64,000 nt of DNA from Morinoia aosen (lineage: Eukaryota > Arthropoda > Malacostraca > Amphipoda > Talitridae), in contig CM059579.1 in assembly GCA_030386875.1 (NCBI GenBank), positions 93,692,383 through 93,756,382 of the forward strand, read 5' to 3'. How positions within the stretch are numbered: the first letter of the stretch is position 1; every line of letters begins with the position of its first letter. The notes beneath the pieces are model-generated. The model made no database searches. It was not told where the DNA came from and saw nothing but the letters and a program-made list of their open reading frames with translations. The translations under genes and the position numbers were made by a program. Positions 56,097 to 64,000 of the stretch are shown here, in pieces.

Positions 56097-56915
56097 AAAT
56101 AGGTGACTCTAACTCAAATGATTTAATGGTAACATACCGGTTGGGTATTAAAAGTACAAAAGATTGTGCTGTCTATAACTGTTGATTTTTCATAGAAAAG
56201 CTACATGTTTTGTTGACGTTAAGTGTTTCTTTGTTCCTAATATTCCAGTACAATCGTAGATCTTGAGCCAAAAAGCAAGCAAGATAGTGAAAGCAAATAT
56301 TGGGGCTAATTATGCTCTTAGCACGTAGTAATAAAAACAAAAAAAAAAGAAAATTCGAATGGATGAATCTAACTTCAGTTGTATGATGAACCAAGGTCCT
56401 CTACTTTCTCATCCAAATATGCTACTAACAACTTTTCTAACATCGCTTTTCATGAACAAACTCACAAGTTTCAAGCATTATTGTTCTAATTACATATTGG
56501 TACAGGTGTTCGTGCACTACAGGAATTCTTGCAAATCATTGATACCTTCAACCCTTAATTCTGACTGCTGCTGAAATGAAACAGGTGATGTATTGGGATT
56601 TGCAGAATAACTGTCTTGCGAATCGTCTGACAATGGGGAATGTAATGGGTTACATCTTACGAGAAAACAATTTATAAATAGCCAGTGGTTGCCGCGATAA
56701 CTTTTTCTTCATCTTGCGATAACGATAATATTTCCCCCAACCTGCGATGAACAATAAACGATAAAAATTTCAAAACCCAACCTGCGGTAAGCGATAAACG
56801 GTAAAACGGTAGCGATAATGTTTTTTACTTGCGATAACAAAAGCGATAAATGATAAGTACCTTTATTTGGTTGCAATATTAAAAAAAACATACAAACTAT
56901 TTTTCACAGTGAAAA
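56097..56915 (+). repeat. Segmental duplication copy 2, block D, with hAT left end
   Basis: Matches 18026-18845 without the LINE. The hAT left end CAGTGGTTGCCGCG begins at 56683, so that insertion predates the duplication. It breaks off at 56915, followed by an (AATT)n run (56916-56940) and the inverted-repeat arm. Confidence 0.88.
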
Positions 56916-56949
56916 TTAATTAATTAATTAATTAATTAAACAGTGAAAA

Positions 56950-57978
56950 TGTGAAACAGATGGAATGTCGTTCATTTATACCGGTACGAGAATGAACTAT
57001 TTACCGAATGGTGCACATATTGCCCAATACGCTGGAACGGTGTTAAAAGTGCTAACGCTGTAGTCTGTAAAATATTAAGTGCTCAAAGGCTGAAATAAGT
57101 TTCATTGAAAAGAGGAGGATTTAAAGATTTATTTCATTGACATAACTTTGCTCATTTCCCCCACCATAAGGAGTGACCAAGAATAACACGGTGAGGATTT
57201 TAATTAACGGTGATAAAATGAAGTCAGTAGAAAATTGTCTGCTGGGACACAGGTAAAGAAAACCACTGTTCATTTTGTTCTCAAAAAAACTCTTAATTTA
57301 CAACATCTTAACCACATCAAATGCAATATCAAGAAATCTCACCGCACGATAGAGATCGGAGGTTGTTATTTTGCCCCGGAATGAAAACATGAGTTTTGAT
57401 CAAATATTCATGCATAAAATAATTTCTTATGATGAGTGTCACATTTATTTATAAGATAAGGTAAATAGGCAAAATTATAAAAATAAAATTAAAGTTTAAA
57501 GTCTACTCTTTATAATGAAACACATTTTAGCCTTCCAGCACTAATATTTTACAAACTACACCATTTTTCAATCGGCTACGTTGCCAGCAGAACTAGTATA
57601 TCTCTGCTATATTCCCATACTCCCATTTCCGTACCATATCTAACGCCTCACCCCCATCGGGCACAGCTGGCGTACCCGTGCCCCGTCACAGCGGCCGCCA
57701 CCAAAGCGTCAACTGAAGACGTTCACTGGACACCGTCACACGAGAGGATGTGTTGTGTACTAGCTCCTGTTCTGCTGCCTGCTCTGACCGGGGGAGCTGT
57801 CACCGGCACTAGCTACACATCTTTTAATAGTTACAAGTCTTGCACTAGTCTTCCAATTGTACTTCTTGTACTTCTTTTCTATATGTATGTAGTTACATGC
57901 TTTACCAAAGCTAGATTTAGCAACAATAGGAATACATTGCCCTCATTCGTTTCAACTAGTGACGTGGGTATTACGACA
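56950..57978. repeat. Long inverted repeat, right arm, inner part
   Basis: Reverse complement of 35374-36225 plus 31049-31201, contiguous here except for 16 bases where the left arm carries the Gypsy element. Confidence 0.92.
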
Positions 57979-58152
57979 TATACAGGCAGACAGAGGTTAG
58001 AGATCACGCTGGTTAAAGGCGACTTTTATTGGTGACGATGTAGTACAGGTAGGGATGCGAACCAAATGCGCGGGCCCTAAAGAGCTCACCGCTTATAAGA
58101 CCTCTGAGGCGAACGGGGGAAGAGCGCTTGGATGGATGGCGCTTGGCGCACA
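57979..58152 (-). repeat. 3' LTR (minus orientation), 174 bp
   Basis: Differs from the other LTR by a few substitutions and small indels (GTAGGG/GTGGGG; GCGCTTGGATGG region). Confidence 0.9.
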
Positions 58153-61100
58153 TACCTCCGCCGTTTACCCGGATAGGTATTCAATTATAAATAAAAAAAA
58201 TATTATTCGGGCGGATAAAAACAAAAATTTAAATTTCAAACAAAATCCGCCTCACATGCGTGTAATACTCAAAGGTAATTAGTAACCAAACAATTAAATT
58301 TGATCAAACTCAGTAAAAGATACCTCGCAAAAGAATTATTTATAACACTATGCAATACAAGCAAGAAGTACAAGGGCGAACAACATAATTGCCCTTTTCT
58401 TCAAAATTGAAAAGAAAACACAACACTAGCTGCTACAAAAAACAACAGCACAACTAATGGACTTACCAAGAACGTCAACAAGGCATGGCAAAGGAAAGAA
58501 AAAGAAACGCCAGATAATCTTATTAAAAATACAATTTCGATTCGCATCAACCCAAATAATTTCATTTCCTTCGCAATAAAAAGTTATTACTCGTCGCAAC
58601 AATTTGTAAATAAAAACAATTTAGACATCAAGTAATCACATGGATAATTTCGAAATCGTGGCCACAGCAAATACCTCTACAGCAAACATCATCAATTTGC
58701 TCGAACCTTGTTACTTGACGTTAGTAAGGTCACGCATACACACAAGTATTATTATTAAAACAAAATAAATCTAGTGATTACAGGGATTATATAAGGATTA
58801 TAGACTAACTCCGAACAAAACACGAGTTCTTCGGCAAAACAATTTCGGAAAATTTTATAAGAATCAAAACTATTACCTCGTAGGTGATGAAAAATAATTC
58901 AGAAAAGATAATTAAATTAGCTAGACATCAAATTAAAGAATCAAAAAAGTTTTCACAAAAAACATTTAAAACATCGTCTGCGTTACCGTAGACTTCAGAA
59001 TAGATGTTAGTTAAAGTTATTGTTATTATACGCGTATGTTATTGTTAATGATTTTTATAATGTTAAAGCCAAACATCGCTTCAATTAGAACAGAACTTTT
59101 CCTCTATTAGTCAAAACAACCAATCAGAATAAACAGAGTGCCGTGGACTCGTAAAACCTAATTATATCGTTAACATAATGAAATAGAACATGGAGTAAGA
59201 TATAAGATAATACGTAACAAAAACGAATGCACGATAGTTTAGAACATCAAGTATGAATATGAAAATCGGGTTTCGCACCCTGCAAAAGTAAAAGAATAAT
59301 CACTTTTCAAATTATCGTAATCCAATAGTAATAAAATGTAAACAAAGTCATAATTTTGAACGACTGAATTTATAGTTACCTACTTTCAAGTTTCTAAATA
59401 TACTTAAACCACGTTGGCAACACCACGAACATGGTAAAGTAACATCGTAGAAAATAACGTCTCTTTTCAAGCAGAACATCTCTATTTCAAGTTGAGTTAT
59501 TTTTGTATTTAAAGTCAATGGTTCACCTTATCAATGGTTCACCGTTTAAAGTCAATGGTTCACCGTATCAATGGTTCACCGTTGTTCTCCTTCCCTTTCA
59601 CGAAGGTGAATTCTTCCTAGTTAGTATGGCTTAACTGCGCGCGGAGCTTAAGTTGTTGACTGCGCGCGGAACTTAAGTTGTTTTCAAGGTCGCCTCATTT
59701 GTTGATAGGCGCTCCGCCGCCAGGCCTTGCAGACCTATCGTACAGTGCATGAACCCACGCAATGCTCGTGCACCCACGCGAAACTGAAATTGAAATGAAT
59801 ACAAAAACGATTAGCATGACCAATTAGAAATAAAAATAAACACATTTTTAACAATCCTAAAAGATATACTAAATTAAAACACAAGCATCAAAGTTTACGT
59901 AAAGTGAACTGCAGCTTGATAACGAACTGTAAAAAAAATTATTTTCAAGTCAATCTTATAAAATATCAACAAATGTTGCTCGTCTACTAGAATAGCTTGA
60001 AGGAAGAACTGCATCCAGATTCCTGATCGGAAAATTTCCATTCACTTGTAAAAATTTAATTAATTCGTGCTGACGATAAAACATTCCAATCGAAATTAAA
60101 AATAGCAATGTGAATTGCGCCGTAGTGCCTAGAACGATCGCCTCACCGGTTAAGCTGCAAAGTCAGCGACTGCATTTTGCAATCAGGGAATCCGCTCACC
60201 TTTTAATTTGTCAATTTAGCAAAAACGTCCAAGCGCATGCACGCCTAGAGTTGAATGTGCGTAGCACAACACAAACCGAAAAACAACGAATTATAACATT
60301 TCATGTAATTTTCCAATCTGTATTTAAAATGTGAATTCAGCATATTAATTTTCATCGAGACATGAGAGTACGTTCTTGAACCTTTCCCAGACAATGCACG
60401 GCAAAAAAAGATTTAAATATGTGCAAAGTCGTCAATTTTCGCAAAACGTGCATACAAAAAAAAATCAAAGATTCAAAAATTCTCAACAATCACGTGCGGC
60501 TTTAACACAAGAACATAAGAAAATTATTATTCTGTGATTGCTAAACCCTTATACTGTAAACGATTACTTTACATTTCACATATCGCGTGACGTTAATGCC
60601 TTAATCAAAAAGGTAAATACTAAAGCGTATGCGAGGTTAACATGAAGCATAAGCAAATACAACAAAAACACACAATTGAATACATAAGGTAAAAACACGA
60701 TTTGTTGTCAAGGTAAAAATCAATATTGACGTTAAACACTCTGAATTTTAATCGTTCTATCAGTTGTTAAATATCCCGTAGAAACTTTGGGAGACTTGAC
60801 GATAAATTTTACATTCTTTTACGTCTGATTAATTTCAAATTAATGAATTTATTTATGTTAATTTCAAATTTACTTATTATGAAATTCGAGTAGGCTTGCA
60901 AAATGACTGTATGACGTACTAGATCGTTTATACGTGCTCAAAAAACATTAAAAGCAGCCACTCTCGTTAAACAAATAACTAAGAAATAAATCAAATTTTA
61001 TTACTTTTAATTAGTCTCCACAATTTCATAATTAGTCTCCTTAATTTCTCCAAAACACATCTTATTCGTGACTATTCACCAGTCATATTCATATCAGCTG

Positions 61101-63125
61101 TCAACTGTTGCCAGACAAAGCAACCGGAAACAAGGCGCTCACGGCCTTGCCAGAGTTCAATGCCTGCACGGTACTTGCGGCCTTGAGCAACGCAAAAAGA
61201 ATAAGCTGCACTACTCACTCGTACTGCACGCGCTGCAGCTCAACTGCACATGAAATTATGCGTGCTGCTCTGCACACTCTGCTTCCTCTTACTTGTTACT
61301 CTTAACTTATTACCAGACCACCGCGTGTGGTTAATTAATGGGCATCTATCGCCTCTCATTATTACTCTCGGATAGTTCTTCTGTTCGCCAGCACAATGAC
61401 AACCGCAATCAACAATGCTAAACTCTGACCGTCATGGTATCAATGGTATTATTTCCACCACATGAAATTATGAACTAAAATCAGAGTCCCATCGAAAATC
61501 AACGGTAACAGCTTCTCTTAAAGCTTACTCACTTAATTGTCTGCGCGAATTAATTCAACACTAATTCTCAACAGTATCACTCGACCTCGCTGGTAAATGT
61601 ACCTGGTAACCTTAACCATTTACCAGAACTCCACAGACTTGTCGGTATCTTTTACCAAGCGCTGCAACGCTTTATTTATTCTCTCACGGACATTCACTCT
61701 GCCGCGGTATCTTCTCTTTTTGCTCTATTTTTCTCACATATTTCTTCTTTCGTATTCAGAGCAATAACATCAGGAATGTATCATCTGAACATCCATTATT
61801 ACTTACTTCACTTGAAAGAGTATCTTCCAACTTTAATATATTTTTAATTCTCGAAATTACATTGCATTTCTCAGTACATATTTCATCACTATTTCAATGC
61901 ATTGTACTACTTTTACATCATCTTTTAACTAATTTCTGTCATCTTAGTACAGCGAATTGTTCTTTCAATAACTGATCCTTTGATCAGTAGTACTTCCTCG
62001 AAATCATACTGCAATGATTCTCTTGCAAACAATTTTCCTCTTACTCTCTAACTGCTTGAACGTTGAGTTTTACAAAGGTCTTCAGCATTACCTTTGGGCA
62101 AATTGGAACGCACCTCCCCCTGCAACATCCTATCAGACGCAACCAGCAAAAAAAAACTCAGGTAATGACCTACATGTTGCACAGGCTACAAAAGGCATTT
62201 AAGGATACTTATGTCTCTTTCGCCAATATATCCACGCAAGAAAAATAACCGTGGTAGTCATTGTACTCGTTACAGGAGCGCTGGTCACTGAAATTTCAGG
62301 CATAGTTACGTTATTAGTTTGGTGTTTAGGTATTACACATTACATTACTGCTCAACTGAGCTTAATGATTGCTCAAGCGAAAATTACTTGAGGCTGCAAT
62401 ACAAATACAATACAAAATTAGTGTTTCAGGCTACAATACAAAATTACTTGAAACACTTATAGCAACACTTCGAGAAAATAGTGCCACTCACATTAAAAAA
62501 ACAGCTCTTTTAAACTCTTAAAAATAGCTCATGTCTAGGGGTCATTGAACACACTGCTTGCACTCACTGGCTAATGCGAAAAAAACTGCCTGGCAAAAAC
62601 TCTACCCCTGCTGCTGCACGCTGTATCTCTCACGCGCAACGAATATCTAGGCTGCAACAGTACTGTAACAATTATAACAACTAATTGTTGCTGCGTTACT
62701 TATCTTAAATCGTAGTTTTAGTTGTCGTTGTCGAACGATGTCGCGATCTCTGCAGTCGTTGGAGGCGATGCACCGTTACTGCTACGTCCGCAGCACGAAA
62801 TAACGTAACTGAACCACCTCGTAGATGTAGTTTTAGGTCTGTGGTCACTCTTTCCGTAGATCTCTGAAGCTCTCTCTCTCTGTAGATGCTGTTCTTATAA
62901 TCGCTTCTTAGAAGTTATAATTCTCGTCGTCACCAGACGATCTTCTCGGTAGTTCTCTTAATTTCTCTGTAGTTATCAGTAATCTTCTCCGCCGTGTTGA
63001 TTTGCTGAAGTCACTGGATCTTCTTCTCAAACTTCTGTACGTCTCTCGTCGAATACTACATCTTTATGACTTCTCAATTAAATCTTCTTTAAATTCGTGG
63101 GTCCGTCAACTCTCTGGCCACCAAA
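58153..63125. other. Non-coding interior of the LTR element
   Basis: AT-rich, dense in stops on both strands. Only short chance frames (60-75 residues). Short direct repeats occur at 59512-59582 (CAATGGTTCACC) and 59636-59685 (GCGCGCGGA(G/A)CTTAAGTTG). Confidence 0.7.
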
Positions 63126-63296
63126 TATACAGGCAGACAGAGGTTAGAGATCACGCTGGTTAAAGGCGACTTTTATTGGTGACGATGTAGTACAGGTGGG
63201 GATGCGAACCAAATGCGCGGGCCCTAAAGAGCTCACCGCTTATAAGACCTCTGAGGCGAACGGGGGAAGAGGGGCATGGATGGCGCTTGGCGCACA
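63126..63296 (-). repeat. 5' LTR (minus orientation), 171 bp
   Basis: Pair of 57979-58152. Near identity implies recent insertion. Confidence 0.9.
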
Positions 63297-63300
63297 GACA

Positions 63301-64000
63301 CTCATATGTATCAACGCAGGATCCTTGCTCTAAAATATTTTCAAAACCAATGATGAGCTTTTGGTATCATCTTTTTTGTATATAATTTTTTTTCTTTCTA
63401 CATGCATTGTCAAAATCAGATTCACGCAACGAAGGGAACGCATTTTTTCGTGCTTTTCTCTCAATCATTTGGCTCGGCTATTGCCATGGGCATGTAGGTA
63501 CCCAAGGGTTAATGAAAACTGAGGATCTTAATACTAATAAGAATAATATATAATCAGTTGACAACTGTGGTCAGACTATTTAGTTGCCGCTTTGGTACTT
63601 CTACCAAAGTTATGTTCGCAATCTACACAAAAAAGACTTTACAATATTATTAACAGCAATAACTGTAAAAGTCCCCAGCTCCCCAATAGTGCACACCACA
63701 TCGCGTGCCAGGCCTCACAACTGAAGCGCCACCTGTCCTGCCTCACCGCAGCAAACAATGAAGTTCACAGGAGGGCAATTTCCAATACCTCCACCCCAAC
63801 AAACCGGGCAACAGCAGTCTATAAACTTATTTAAATCCATATTCAATGTTAAAATCATTTAACACCCAATGTTATATATTTTATGAATAAACTTTGTGTA
63901 AACACTTTTACTTTTTCCGGGTTACAAGCATTGCACTAGTTGCACTTACAAATCAAGTCCCGGTCTCCTGTAGAGCTGTGCGGCATTTTAAATGAAGAAA
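63301..64000. repeat. Long inverted repeat, right arm, outer part
   Basis: Reverse complement of 30340-31049, still matching at the window edge, so the arm continues to the right. Confidence 0.92.

Larger units (their letters stand above)
57979..63296 (-). mobile_element. Complete LTR element without coding capacity, 5.3 kb
   Basis: Two near-identical LTRs (57979-58152 and 63126-63296) flanked by GACA on both sides (57975-57978 and 63297-63300). The left arm at about 31043-31053 gives the empty site. On minus the LTR begins TGTGCGCCAAGCGCC and a TGG-starting primer-site candidate (TGGTGGCCAGAGAG) follows it. The 4.97-kb interior has no retroviral-type frame. Confidence 0.9.

Noticed and set aside
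57748..58035. 95-residue frame across the inverted-repeat arm and LTR
   Set aside because: Spans an insertion boundary, so it is a chance fusion.

Overview
The window reads as non-coding-rich DNA of an animal nuclear genome, most likely an arthropod (possibly a crustacean; species not determinable). Supporting signs are intron-split exon relics of dystrophin and of C-terminal-motor kinesins, several classes of arthropod-type transposons (Ty3/Gypsy, CR1/Jockey-like LINE, Penelope-like, hAT, PIF/Harbinger, MITEs), many minisatellites, and no operons. I see no intact host gene. Almost every reading frame belongs to a mobile element or is a relic.

Layout. 0-4 kb: 3' part of a Gypsy element on + whose pol holds RNase H, an OTU-like domain and a DD35E integrase, followed by a separate SGNH/GDSL-hydrolase-like ORF. 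5.5-6.6 kb: dystrophin spectrin-repeat coding sequence with three single-base frame slips. 6.8-7.1 kb: 94-bp tandem repeat. 8.5-10.6 kb: broken 3' exons of a kinesin-14 (Ncd/KIFC1 type). 10.2-18.8 kb: first copy of a segmental duplication, carrying a PIF/Harbinger relic and a LINE insertion. 18.6-19.5 kb: hAT element with a minisatellite grown inside its transposase codons. 19.9-24.0 kb: four-deep nest of DNA transposons. 24.2-27.4 kb: 11-bp and 26-bp satellites. 28.9-29.3 kb: 37-bp array. 30.3-36.2 kb: left arm of a long inverted repeat, containing a truncated minus-strand Gypsy element (LTR, gag, protease). 36.5-36.9 kb: 13-bp array. 39.5-41.1 kb: palindrome. 41.8-42.2 kb: 50-bp array. 42.8-46.1 kb: scrambled kinesin exons. 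45.3-56.9 kb: second copy of the segmental duplication, expanded by a TTAA element, a 9-bp-TSD MITE and a hAT that itself contains a TIR element containing a Penelope-like element with hammerhead-ribozyme cores. 56.9-64 kb: right arm of the inverted repeat, interrupted by a complete but non-coding LTR element with 4-bp target duplication.

The duplicated arms are useful because each copy serves as the empty site for insertions in the other, so target duplications and element ends can be read directly. The most unusual content is the Gypsy element at the left edge, which combines an OTU-like domain inside pol with an SGNH-like third ORF. All similarity statements are by eye; no database search was run.
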